Source of the DNA: Pseudomonadota bacterium
GTDB taxonomy: Bacteria > Pseudomonadota > Gammaproteobacteria > Eutrophobiales > Eutrophobiaceae
DNA length: 64,000 nt
NCBI GenBank assembly: GCA_013112535.1
Contig: JABFGI010000008.1
Coordinates: forward strand, 62,001-126,000
Direction: 5' to 3'
Shown here: one piece after another, positions 55,331 through 63,861 of the stretch
How the letters are laid out: each line of letters starts with the position of its first letter
How positions within the stretch are numbered: the stretch's first letter is position 1
The notes under the pieces: model-generated
Database searches by the model: none
What the model saw: only the letters and a program-made list of their open reading frames with translations
What the model was told of the DNA's origin: nothing
Made by a program: the position numbers and the translations under genes

Positions 55331-55807
55331 ATGCAAATAACTAAACACCCCATAATCAGCTTCGCGCTATTAATAATATTTACCAGTGTGATTGCTTATT
55401 ATGTGATCGTCTATTTTAGATCAGATGCTGCCAACTCAACAGCAGTAGCTAATCAAGAAGTTCCTGAAGAAGAAACATTAGAGACACTCATGAGGAATCT
55501 GGAGCTTGAAGTTATTAATTTAAGTAGTGACTTGCCAAAAACCATAGATAACGACACACGGGCAGACAGTATAACGATTGAGCCAGGTCCCAGATTGGTG
55601 ACGAGATATACTTATACTAGTTTTTCAACTGAAGACTTTGATGAAAAACGATTTAATAAAAAAGTGAAGAAGGTTTTAAAAAAGAGTCTTTGTAATAATT
55701 ATGACGTGATTAAGAGAATGACTTTAGGTTTAATTTATAGCTATGAGTTTTCCGGTAATGATGGCATTAAGCTTGCCACTGCCGAATTTAATATTGACGA
55801 TTGTTGA
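55331..55807 (+). CDS. Membrane-anchored protein of unknown function
   Basis: 158 residues: one N-terminal TM helix (IISFALLIIFTSVIAYYVIVY), then a polar region with two Cys (SLCNNYDV; C-terminal DDC). The C-terminal 70 residues (YTYTSFSTEDFDEKRFNKK...) may form a small alpha/beta domain. Not recognised. The preceding 296-bp gap shows only an imperfect stem (CTCGGCTCA...TGAGCCGA, about 55098-55146). Confidence 0.55.
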   Translation: MQITKHPIISFALLIIFTSVIAYYVIVYFRSDAANSTAVANQEVPEEETLETLMRNLELEVINLSSDLPKTIDNDTRADSITIEPGPRLVTRYTYTSFSTEDFDEKRFNKKVKKVLKKSLCNNYDVIKRMTLGLIYSYEFSGNDGIKLATAEFNIDDC

Positions 55808-56128
55808 TGGATTAAACGGTTTTGTGCGGGTATCCATGATCCCGCTAAATATCGAGCCAGAATGATAAGTGAAGCAAGTATTATTGCAAAAAGATTATCG
55901 TAAGTCGCAGGTTGGGCAATAATGACTACCTGACAGCTAGGTTTTTTATCAGTAAATCAATTTGCAATAATACTATTTTCATCTGATTGATGAAGAAAAT
56001 ACTGTAAGTTGTGTCTATTATAAAAGACATAGCGTAATGCGTAATTCTGAACTATAAATAAACATTAGAAATATTGTTTATTTACAGTTCTAAGGCAGCT
56101 CAGAAAGTTTTTGAGGGGAGTAAAGACG
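55808..56128. repeat. Gap with a 14-bp inverted repeat spaced by 70 bp
   Basis: AGTATTATTGCAAA (55877-55890) and TTTGCAATAATACT (55961-55974) are exact inverted repeats. The enclosed 70 bp contains GCAGGT...ACCTGAC. It may be a small RNA, a MITE-like remnant or a leader structure. No gene seen. Confidence 0.4.
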
Positions 56129-56323
56129 ATGAGTATTCAAACAGTATCAAGCAGCCCTTCTCATTATTATTATCAATGCCAGAATTGCCGGGACAGTTTT
56201 ATTTGTCCTGATTGGCAACCTCGTGCCGACGGTGAAAAAGCTAGCAGGGTAGCGGCCTGTCCATATTGTAAATCTAGTCATCTCGACACGCTTAATACCT
56301 TATTACCGTTGGTGATGAATTAA
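56129..56323 (+). CDS. Small zinc-ribbon protein
   Basis: 64 residues with two CxxC pairs (YQCQNCRDSFICPDW and AACPYCKSSH) spaced as in zinc ribbons. I chose ATG 56129 because GGGGAG precedes it; the frame is open to 56111. Probably binds one zinc; the partner is unknown. A zf-TFIIB-type gene follows on the other strand. Confidence 0.65.
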   Translation: MSIQTVSSSPSHYYYQCQNCRDSFICPDWQPRADGEKASRVAACPYCKSSHLDTLNTLLPLVMN

Positions 56324-56345
56324 TAAAAAGCATGGCGTTTTTTTA

Positions 56346-56837
56346 TCAGAAAATGAAACCAACACCATAGCCCATTCTAAAACCACGCATATAGGCACCA
56401 TGCAAGGCTTCCTGTAGTACAAACTTGTCAAGTCGTTTACTTTGTTCTTTTGCAGATTCCTGTTGATGTTTCATGCGTTTATTTGCTCTTTCATTCATGA
56501 AACACATTGTTGCAAGTTCATTAGCATCTATCCAAAGTACAGCGCAACTACCACAACAATCGATCATGACATCATTCGAACCCATGTATCCGTAATTATC
56601 CATTATTGAATAACATCCCGGGCAATTTACATTTGCACCTTTATCCTCTATCGGATCGATATCTGATTCAAATGATATGTCCTGAAATAGTTCCTTTGAC
56701 ATTTCAGTAAGTAATTTCATTAATGACATTTGTTTTATCAAGACGCCATCACATTCAGGACAATGCATAGCCGATACACTATGAAAATCACCATCATCAA
56801 GTTTATGCTTATCACGTGGACATGTTTTTCCGGTCAT
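56346..56837 (-). CDS. zf-TFIIB-type double zinc-ribbon protein
   Basis: 163 residues with two ribbon modules: CPRDKHKLDD...MHCPECDGVLI (about 6-33) and NCPGCYSIMDN...IDCCGSCAVLWID (about 70-103). The latter is the typical zf-TFIIB form (C..C...DxCxxCxxxWxD). A charged helix and a glycine/aromatic C terminus (RGFRMGYGVGFIF) follow. Family function is not established. Confidence 0.75.
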   Translation of the reverse strand: MTGKTCPRDKHKLDDGDFHSVSAMHCPECDGVLIKQMSLMKLLTEMSKELFQDISFESDIDPIEDKGANVNCPGCYSIMDNYGYMGSNDVMIDCCGSCAVLWIDANELATMCFMNERANKRMKHQQESAKEQSKRLDKFVLQEALHGAYMRGFRMGYGVGFIF

Positions 56838-56939
56838 AACATCCGTTTCCTGTTGTTAGTTTCCGTGTCTTGATTATAAATCAAATGCATTAGATCCCTT
56901 AAGATTTCTGAATCGGAATCCTGATAAAAAAGTCAAAAA

Positions 56940-57782
56940 TCAGATTGATTTCTGGAGGTAGTAGGTTCCGTAGGTTGAGAGGTCGGTTAATTCGAGTTTT
57001 TTGTTATCGTGATTAATGAGCATTAAATGTAGCCTTGAAATTCGCTGCATCGTATCCGTAAATCTTACGTTACATTCACGGCCTCTGCCTATTTTGTTCA
57101 GGCCTATAATCATTGGATACTCTTCATTTTCATTATCAACAAATTTAATGCCATTTTTGAAGATTAACTTACATTTATAATTTGCTAATAGAAGCGCTAT
57201 CTCTTGACCTTCATTAAGCTCAATGACAACGTATTCTGCTGTTGGCATCCTTTTCATACCAAGTTCTTTGGCGAGTACCGTGGAATCAAAATTATCATCA
57301 ATATCCAGTTCGCCCGTTTTGAATTCAGTCGTTCCATGCTGACCATGAATAATTTCAAATCGTGCTTTTATCGATTGAACCATTTCCTGTCGATTAGTCA
57401 GGTATTGTAAATAAGCCGATAATGCGATTAGTTTATATTTGCTCGATTCAGTCGAATGGTCTTTTTTGAGCGCGAAGAATATATCTCGCCAGTTATTATC
57501 ATTAGAAAAAACAACCGAATTGATGGCTTTTAGTTTCTGTGTGACCTCACCTTGTTCAGATGATTGATTGAGTAATTCAGAAATTTTTTCGATTGCAACA
57601 ACGATAGAATTAGATTCCAGATCCAGTTCGCCTGGTGTTGCGTTAACGGCTTCGATAATTCTTTCTTGAGGAACCAATGTACGAGTTTCCATAGCGAATT
57701 CGAAGTCGTCCAGAGATTTAAACATGATGCCTTTGCCATCAATGTTTAGTTCTAAAGGTTTTGTAATTAAATTTTTTAGCAT
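56940..57782 (-). CDS. FHA domain protein
   Basis: 280 residues. The first 200 are helical and unrecognised. The C-terminal 75 residues form a forkhead-associated domain: IGLNKIGRGRECNVRF, RISRLHLMLIN and LTDLSTYGTYYL, the phosphothreonine-binding pattern. It could read the output of Ser/Thr kinases such as the tandem pair at 10.8-15.7 kb; that link is inference. The start is uncertain (ATG 57782 or GTG 57803). Confidence 0.75.
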   Translation of the reverse strand: MLKNLITKPLELNIDGKGIMFKSLDDFEFAMETRTLVPQERIIEAVNATPGELDLESNSIVVAIEKISELLNQSSEQGEVTQKLKAINSVVFSNDNNWRDIFFALKKDHSTESSKYKLIALSAYLQYLTNRQEMVQSIKARFEIIHGQHGTTEFKTGELDIDDNFDSTVLAKELGMKRMPTAEYVVIELNEGQEIALLLANYKCKLIFKNGIKFVDNENEEYPMIIGLNKIGRGRECNVRFTDTMQRISRLHLMLINHDNKKLELTDLSTYGTYYLQKSI

Positions 57783-57803
57783 ACCTGTGCCTAGTATAGT
57801 CAC

Positions 57804-58138
57804 TTATATCGTTAAAATGCGTAACCCGGCTAACTGTTTAGGCGCTTTTAGTGTGATTAGTTTCTCAAAATTGAAGAGAATACAGGAACAAGAATAGATT
57901 GGTTCAGAGTTTGTTAACCTTATACTTATTTATTATTAAGTATTAAACTATGATACGTGAAGTTGGTTCTAGCTCTTTAAATACTCGATAAACTCTAAAG
58001 TTTTATTATCAAAGTGTCGGAACCATATAGTCAATAGAATGGTGTGATAAGCACCTTTATTCTAACTAATTGATATATAGTAAAAAAGTAAATTTTAATC
58101 ATTTTCTTAATAATAATAATTAATGTGGAATATCTCTC
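57804..58138. other. 335-bp gap without recognised features
   Basis: AT-rich leader region between divergent genes. No convincing promoter, RNA or repeat was found. Confidence 0.4.
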
Positions 58139-58600
58139 ATGAATAAACGAATAGCAGTTATCGCAGGCGTCGCTGGAGGAATGTCAGAAATTCTTTGGGT
58201 GTTGCTATATAGTTCATTAAGCTCTGTTAGTGCAGCAGAAATCGCACGTCAGGTTACCGTTTCTTTATTTCCATTTGCAATGCATTCAAGTGTCTCAACG
58301 ATATTAGGTCTTGGAATTCATTTGCTCCTGTCCCTAGTATTGGCGCTATTATTTATTGCAATTGTGTTAAAGCCTGTCTTTAATCGCTATGGCAAGCCTG
58401 GAATCTTCGTTAGCAGTTTAATTACACTGGCATTGGTCTGGAAGATAAATTTCTTTATTGTTTTACCTGTGCTTAATCCATCATTTATAGGTTTAATGCC
58501 TTTATTCGTTACTTTTGTATCGAAACTATTATTTGGTGCTGCAATGGGCTGGGTGTTGATGACAACTTACCCGGGTAAACTTTCCAGTGTTTCACGTTAA
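58139..58600 (+). CDS. Four-TM membrane protein of unknown function
   Basis: 153 residues with hydrophobic segments at about 5-30, 57-82 (LGIHLLLSLVLALLFIAIVL), 90-112 and 120-145. No charged catalytic motif. Not recognised. No strong Shine-Dalgarno before the ATG. Confidence 0.6.
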   Translation: MNKRIAVIAGVAGGMSEILWVLLYSSLSSVSAAEIARQVTVSLFPFAMHSSVSTILGLGIHLLLSLVLALLFIAIVLKPVFNRYGKPGIFVSSLITLALVWKINFFIVLPVLNPSFIGLMPLFVTFVSKLLFGAAMGWVLMTTYPGKLSSVSR

Positions 58601-58715
58601 AGCGTAATATTAATGTTGCTTCTGTAATTGTGCTTGGAAGATAAGATGAAGTAAGAGCCAAGGGTTCAATACTTTCAGTAGAGTAGAAGTCCTGAGTAAT
58701 ATTGTTTAGATATAA

Positions 58716-58756
58716 CTGACCACTCAGTAACGATAGTCCGGTTACTGAGTGGTCAG
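58716..58756. terminator. Perfect 16-bp inverted repeat after the cytochrome c gene
   Basis: CTGACCACTCAGTAAC (58716-58731) and GTTACTGAGTGGTCAG (58741-58756) pair perfectly around a 9-nt loop. It lies 8 bp beyond the cytochrome stop on the minus strand. The tail is not T-rich, so it may stabilise the mRNA 3' end rather than terminate. Confidence 0.6.
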
Positions 58757-58763
58757 TGACGTA

Positions 58764-59135
58764 CTATTTATTATCTAAAGACAATATGGCAACTAATAAT
58801 TTGTTTATTTCGAAATCAGACATAATGCCTTTATTAGGAGGCATAGCTGCACCAGTGATTTTTCCTTTCCAGTCTGATTTATAAGGGTTACTGCCGTACT
58901 TAATGATATTCACCAGGTACTCGTAATCACCTTCAGCATGGAAACGCTTTGCTATATCGATAAAGGATGGCGCAACAGGTTTAGCATCGGTTTTTTGTTG
59001 TGTAACACTATGGCAAGTCACACACCCATGTTCTACCGAAAGTTGCTCTATTTCGCCTTCAGCAGCAATTACATTATTCATCAATAATGTGGTTGTCATG
59101 GCAAAAAGTAGTTTTATCATTTTATTTTTTTTCAT
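58764..59135 (-). CDS. Periplasmic class I cytochrome c
   Basis: 123 residues: signal peptide (KLLFAMTTTLLMNNVIA), one haem site CVTCH, and a distal Met in GAAMPPNK with a C-terminal helix, the pattern of small c551/c552-type electron carriers. ATG 59135 is preceded by AGGTG. It likely shuttles electrons to a terminal oxidase or peroxidase. The leader holds a long inverted repeat (59154-59202). Confidence 0.85.
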   Translation of the reverse strand: MKKNKMIKLLFAMTTTLLMNNVIAAEGEIEQLSVEHGCVTCHSVTQQKTDAKPVAPSFIDIAKRFHAEGDYEYLVNIIKYGSNPYKSDWKGKITGAAMPPNKGIMSDFEINKLLVAILSLDNK

Positions 59136-59153
59136 AATATTCACCTTTATTTT

Positions 59154-59202
59154 ACCTAAAAAGAAAAAAGAACCGTGATGACAGTTATTTTTCTTTTTAG
59201 GT
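59154..59202. repeat. Near-perfect 19-bp inverted repeat in the cytochrome c leader
   Basis: ACCTAAAAAGAAAAAAGAAC (59154-59173) and GTTATTTTTCTTTTTAGGT (59184-59202) are inverted with minor mismatch around CGTGATGACA. It sits about 20 bp before the cytochrome start codon and could form an mRNA leader stem. Confidence 0.55.
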
Positions 59203-59393
59203 ATTTTAGATTAACGATGGCAGATATGCTGCGACGCAGCAAATAAAAAGTCAATTACTTTTTCCAATAAAAATAACTAATTAGCAATATATGTTGAATG
59301 TGTTGCGTAACGCATCAGTTTAATTGTGGGTGCACAATTAAGTGATAAAATTACTCAATTATTTTACTGAATGGCTTTCTCTTTGTTATATTT

Positions 59394-60080
59394 TTAAAGC
59401 AACGTACTGCACTGTCTCACGAATAAATTTTTTAAATGGTTTAGAAGATTAATTGAAAGTCCTTGTCGGTATGCATTGTAATGTTGGCTGCCCAAAATAA
59501 ATAAACCAAGTGGTTCATCATCTTTTATTGGCAAAGTAACTGTGGATTTTATTTTGTTCGATTCTTTACCAAACATCGCATCTATGTATTCTGCTGGCAG
59601 GCTATCACAAAGTGGTTTGTTGACATTAAACAGTCCTGAAAAAAAATAGCGTAACTTTGAATGGATTGGTTTAAAACGAAGGTTGCGATAGTCATGATGA
59701 GGTCGTTTTTCAACAAAGAAAAAGATTAGTAAATCACTACAATAATATTCGCGCTTCAGAAATTGAAACAAGCTGTCATAAAGCGCTTCTATGCTTTCCG
59801 CTTCCAATAATGTTGAGGCTTGTTTATAAACCTCATTTGCCAATCTGTCGTTTTGTTTCTGACTAATGACTAATGTATTGAGTTGCGCTTTTAGTGATTG
59901 TTCATTTCTTCTTAATTGATCGACCTGATATTCAATTAATGAAGTAATGTTTCTTCCGCTGATATGAGGCAGGTTTAATTTTGAAAGCAAAGCCGGGTTG
60001 TCCAGAAAGAAACCTGGATTTCTTTCCAGATAGTCTATTACGACAGGCAGGCTATCAGCGGTTTTCCTGTTAGCTGCCAT
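59394..60080 (-). CDS. DUF484 family protein
   Basis: 228 residues. An N-terminal region (about 10-50, VIDYLERNPGFFLDNPALLSKL) is the diagnostic DUF484 start, followed by a coiled coil (about 50-90) and a GAF-like domain (about 100-225). Usually encoded near xerC or dapF; here that context is missing. Start may be TTG 60089, ATG 60086 or ATG 60080. Function unknown. Confidence 0.85.
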   Translation of the reverse strand: MAANRKTADSLPVVIDYLERNPGFFLDNPALLSKLNLPHISGRNITSLIEYQVDQLRRNEQSLKAQLNTLVISQKQNDRLANEVYKQASTLLEAESIEALYDSLFQFLKREYYCSDLLIFFFVEKRPHHDYRNLRFKPIHSKLRYFFSGLFNVNKPLCDSLPAEYIDAMFGKESNKIKSTVTLPIKDDEPLGLFILGSQHYNAYRQGLSINLLNHLKNLFVRQCSTLL

Positions 60081-60156
60081 ACGCATCAAACAGTATTGAT
60101 ATCATATTAATAACTATAGATGCTTTTTTCCTTATTGCAAATAAGAGCTTTTATTA

Positions 60157-60942
60157 TTAATTACTTCCTTCCGATTGAATATGAATAATTGTGCCACAAT
60201 GTTTGCAATGTACTGCATCTGCATCATGGCGTATTAAACCGCATGATGGACATTCATGACGTACTTTTCCAGGACGAAAAATTGTTTGAATAAGTCGCAG
60301 GAATAACGTAATACCAAAGATCATGATTAAGATGGCTAATAAATGCCCGCTGGTACCAATTAATGTGACATCGCCAAAGCCCGTTGTTGTTAATGTTGCT
60401 ACCGTAAAATAAAGAGCTTCAAAGTAATTGCTGATGCCTGGATTTACATCGACCTGTAGTACATATACCAATGCTGTCACTATAAATATAAAGACGAACA
60501 GGTTTACAATGCTGAAAATAATATCTTCATGCAAGCGGACAAATTTTGATTGCTTGCGCATTGTTTTAAGCAACTGATAGGAACGCAATATACGTAAAGA
60601 ACGAATTAATCGTAAGAAAGCAAAATTCTCAGTCAATGCCGGTGCTAATAATGAAAGAATGACAACTATATCTGCCAAACTGATTGGGTTTAAAAGATAT
60701 TTTAATCGTTGCTTACTAATATAGAGGCGTGCATTGAATTCGATCAGGTAATAAATACCAATACCAACTTCCAGCGCATGAAAGTCGTCTGTGTGATGAA
60801 AAAAAGAGGCAACGACAAAGTACAAAATAGACAATACATCGACCGTTATCAGGACAACACGAAAAATATTAGAATTTTTACCAGAGCCGTTATATAGCTC
60901 ATCAAGTTGTGTATATAGTTTGCTGTTTTCGATTTTATCCAT
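60157..60942 (-). CDS. Voltage-gated-type potassium channel with C-terminal zinc ribbon
   Basis: 261 residues: four helices of a voltage-sensor-like domain with an Arg-rich S4 (RLIRSLRILRSYQLLK), then a pore with the selectivity filter TTTGFGD (GFG in place of GYG) and S6. The cytosolic tail contains CPSCGLIRHDADAVHCKHC, a zinc ribbon, rather than an RCK/TrkA domain. Start is ATG 60942; GTG 60951 is in frame. Cation uptake or membrane-potential control is likely. Confidence 0.85.
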   Translation of the reverse strand: MDKIENSKLYTQLDELYNGSGKNSNIFRVVLITVDVLSILYFVVASFFHHTDDFHALEVGIGIYYLIEFNARLYISKQRLKYLLNPISLADIVVILSLLAPALTENFAFLRLIRSLRILRSYQLLKTMRKQSKFVRLHEDIIFSIVNLFVFIFIVTALVYVLQVDVNPGISNYFEALYFTVATLTTTGFGDVTLIGTSGHLLAILIMIFGITLFLRLIQTIFRPGKVRHECPSCGLIRHDADAVHCKHCGTIIHIQSEGSN

Positions 60943-61043
60943 GTTATTCACATTGCGTGTATTTTATAAACTAACAAAATCAAGTAGCCATTATTCCATA
61001 AATTTAATCAAAAGACTTAAAGAGAGCAGCGTCAATTAATGAT

Positions 61044-61793
61044 TTATTCAGCTTTGGAATAACGCTGCACAAATCGTTTCAGAATTTGTTGTGCATACGG
61101 CGTAGTTACCCGGGATACAGCCTGCGTTAATTGTCCTGCCTCGGCAGGCTCAAAATAGCCGTAGTGCTTATAGACTTCTATTCGTACGCTGAAGCCTTCA
61201 CTATCTCCTTCAGGGTGAAATTGGGTTGCGTATACGTTGTTACCGACGCGAAACATCTGTACCGGGCATACATTACCGGTCATTAATAAAGTGGCTCCCT
61301 GTGGAACACAGTCACAAGCTTCTTTATGACCCAGCAATACATCGATTTGTTCAGGGAAGTCCATTAATAATGGATCGCGTTTACCTTCTTCAGTGATATC
61401 CAGTGTGACGCAACCGACGGCTTCTCTATAGCGACTGGATATAGGTGTATTCAAATATGAACCGAGCAGGCCATTACCGGAACAGGCGCCAAAAAAAGGA
61501 AAATCCTGTTCAATTACCTGCTCAAGCAGGTGTTTGAAATCGTTTTCAATCTTATGCTGGATAGCAGATTTTTTTTCATGCGGTGTACTGATGTCAAACG
61601 GGCTACCACCGACAATAATGGCACTGTATTGGTCAAGTGACAGGTTTTCTGGTATCCCGTTTTTTTCTATACGCAGTCTACGTGTCTGTGATTCAGTGAG
61701 TTCGCCATATTTAAGAAAAGCCTGGTATTCATTATCAGATGTTTCATCTTCAGGACGTAGTTGCAGGATAAGAACAGGCTTGTTTTTAGTCAT
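61044..61793 (-). CDS. Class I glutamine amidotransferase-like protein
   Basis: 249 residues with a flavodoxin-like GATase fold. The nucleophile is in FFGACSGNGLLGSYL (about 98-112) and the His-Glu pair in ATQFHPEGD (about 190-198). The elbow is ACSGNG rather than the usual GICLGHQ. Related to GMP synthase-like GATases; free-standing. May hydrolyse gamma-glutamyl compounds. Substrate unknown. Confidence 0.82.
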   Translation of the reverse strand: MTKNKPVLILQLRPEDETSDNEYQAFLKYGELTESQTRRLRIEKNGIPENLSLDQYSAIIVGGSPFDISTPHEKKSAIQHKIENDFKHLLEQVIEQDFPFFGACSGNGLLGSYLNTPISSRYREAVGCVTLDITEEGKRDPLLMDFPEQIDVLLGHKEACDCVPQGATLLMTGNVCPVQMFRVGNNVYATQFHPEGDSEGFSVRIEVYKHYGYFEPAEAGQLTQAVSRVTTPYAQQILKRFVQRYSKAE

Positions 61794-61917
61794 AATGATT
61801 AGTCTAAATCTGGTAAATAAATATATCGATACGAGTAAGATATCAAATATGTTGAATAATTTAATTATTATTTATTGAATTGCTATAGTTAACTATGTAA
61901 ATCATTGGAGAATTAAT

Positions 61918-62205
61918 ATGAATAAGTATCTGTCAGTTTTTTTTATTTCTACTATGTTGAGTATGTCTCATGTTGTTGCCGAGCCATTATCTGTTACAGG
62001 TAGTGACGATATTGAATCCATTTTGGCAGCACACAGCGGCAAGCGTGTTACAGTTCAAATGAAATCAGGTGGCGAATTTAAAGGTAAAGTAGGTGAAGTC
62101 AATGGAGACATTGTTCATCTGATGGAACTCACGGGTAAAGAATTTTTTGATGCAGTTGTTTCTATTAATATGATTGAAGCTGTGATAATTCGTACCAGAA
62201 ATTAA
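61918..62205 (+). CDS. Exported LSm/SH3-like small protein
   Basis: 95 residues: signal peptide (MNKYLSVFFISTMLSMSHVVA), then a small beta-barrel-like domain (GKRVTVQMKSGGEFKGKVGE, VHLMELTGKEFFDAVVSINM, AVIIRTRN) with the look of an Sm/LSm fold. GGAG precedes the start. A periplasmic LSm-type protein would not be expected to bind RNA as Hfq does. Function unknown. Confidence 0.65.
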   Translation: MNKYLSVFFISTMLSMSHVVAEPLSVTGSDDIESILAAHSGKRVTVQMKSGGEFKGKVGEVNGDIVHLMELTGKEFFDAVVSINMIEAVIIRTRN

Positions 62206-62265
62206 GTGTTTTTTATTATCGGTTCAAATCGTAAATATTAATATAACGGAATCAGGTGTTAGTAA

Positions 62266-62874
62266 GTGATTTTATCCAAGATTCTTGAAGAAATACCTGA
62301 AAATTTGCTCAATCCAGATGGTGTTGTTAATTATCACGGTGTGATGATGTCTTCTTCAGAGTCTAATGTATATTTCGATAGTCTATTCAATAATATTGAA
62401 TGGAAAAATGATGAGGCATTTATATTTGGCAAGCATTATGTGACTAAACGTAAAGTTGCCTGGTATGGGGACAAGCCATTTGAATATACTTATTCGAATA
62501 GAACTAAACATGCCTTGCCGTGGACGACCGAATTAAAAGTGTTGAAGTCGCTGGTTGAAAAAGAAACTGGGGAGTCATTTAATTCCTGTTTAGCTAATTT
62601 ATATCATGATGGCAGCGAAGGTATGGCCTGGCATAGTGATGATGAAGCAGATTTGAAGAAAAATAGTGCAATTGCATCTTTGAGTTTTGGTGCCGAGAGA
62701 AAATTCTGTTTCAAGCACAAGCAAAGTAAAAAAACGATTTCGATAATGCTTGAAAATGGTAGTTTGTTAGTAATGAAAGGCGAAACCCAGACGCATTGGC
62801 TGCATTGTTTGCCAACAACCAGAAAAGTCGATAAGCCAAGAATTAATTTAACATTCAGGACGATTGTTAATTAG
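62266..62874 (+). CDS. AlkB-type 2-oxoglutarate/Fe(II) dioxygenase
   Basis: 202 residues of the ALKBH2/3-like group. Iron ligands are His and Asp in MAWHSDDEAD (about 124-133) and a distal His in THWLHCLPTT (about 176-185). The 2-oxoglutarate Arg and the PRINLTFR ending are typical. It likely removes alkyl groups from damaged DNA or RNA bases. GTG start at 62266. Confidence 0.9.
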   Translation: MILSKILEEIPENLLNPDGVVNYHGVMMSSSESNVYFDSLFNNIEWKNDEAFIFGKHYVTKRKVAWYGDKPFEYTYSNRTKHALPWTTELKVLKSLVEKETGESFNSCLANLYHDGSEGMAWHSDDEADLKKNSAIASLSFGAERKFCFKHKQSKKTISIMLENGSLLVMKGETQTHWLHCLPTTRKVDKPRINLTFRTIVN

Positions 62875-62900
62875 TAATATAAAGAAAAATTTGTGGCCCT

Positions 62901-63529
62901 TTAATGATCCCTGTTTTCATATGCGATATCATTTTCAAAGCGCATTACTTGCTCGATATAAACTAATTTATTATCCAGTGCTTCTAATTTATTATTATTC
63001 TGATTAATTGTTTCGATTAAATTATCAATATGTCTTTGTCGAATATTTGTGTTATTAATGGCATCGAATTTTAAATTTTTATCAATTCTGGCTTTTATTT
63101 TTAAATTTTCATTTTTTAATTTTAATTGTTGTTTGTATATCCTTTTTAATTCTTCGCTATATGAGGAGTCGCTATAAGATGATACAGAAGAGAGAATTGT
63201 CATTTGATCAATGTAATTTAACCTGTTTTCAAGTCTTTCCAGTTTGTCGTAATTTTTAGTTAATTTTTCAAATAATCGTGCAATATATCTTTGATGTGAA
63301 TTAGTATTATTTTCAACATCCAGATATAAACTTTTTTCAATTTTGTTGCTTATTAATATATTGGCACTTCTTAATTGATATTGTTGTTTGTAAATTGATC
63401 TTGATTCTTCGGAAAAATCTCCGTTTGCATAGGATGATGTGCTTGTAATAAATAAAAATATTAAAAAAATCTATATATATTGGCCCGGTTTTGTGTGCTA
63501 GTAAAACTTTTGACCATATGTAACTTCAT
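62901..63529 (-). pseudogene. Exported coiled-coil protein with tandem repeat, frameshifted at an A7 tract
   Basis: From 63470 to 62901 one frame is open for about 189 codons. It contains two tandem copies of about 79 residues, each with SSY...SEE...IYKQQ, an NNTN motif and a final YI(D/E)Q. The second copy starts at about 63185. No start codon exists in this frame: the upstream codon is TAG. ATG 63529 or 63517 lies in another frame. One extra A in the A7 run at 63463-63469 would join a signal peptide (ending SSYA) to the repeats. Either a slippage switch, a sequencing error or a real pseudogene. Confidence 0.6.
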
Positions 63530-63861
63530 AGTTCAATCAGTGTTTGTTCTATTAAAATTACGTTTATTAAGTCAGGTGCATTATTAAGAAACAGTCAATA
63601 TTGTCAGGAAAGCTGCTATTCAAGGCTTGAGCTCAGGTTTGAACTACACAGAAAGTTTGTATTTAAACACTATCCTGACTGTAGAGACGGTAGTGAAAGG
63701 CGTGTTATTTCCGATCGAAGACAGGCAAATCATTAAAGGCTTTTTAAAATTATTATTTATTTTATGATAATCTCTTAAGTTAATTGCCTGTAAAACAATG
63801 AGTTTATTTCTCATAATTTTCGTGACAGATTAAAGTAAAATTAATTATCAGGAGATAGATA
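63530..63861. other. 332-bp gap with a weak inverted repeat
   Basis: GTCAGGA (63603-63609) and TCCTGAC (63673-63679) are inverted repeats 63 bp apart, and TGAGCTCA is a palindrome near 63628. No gene or RNA recognised. Confidence 0.35.
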
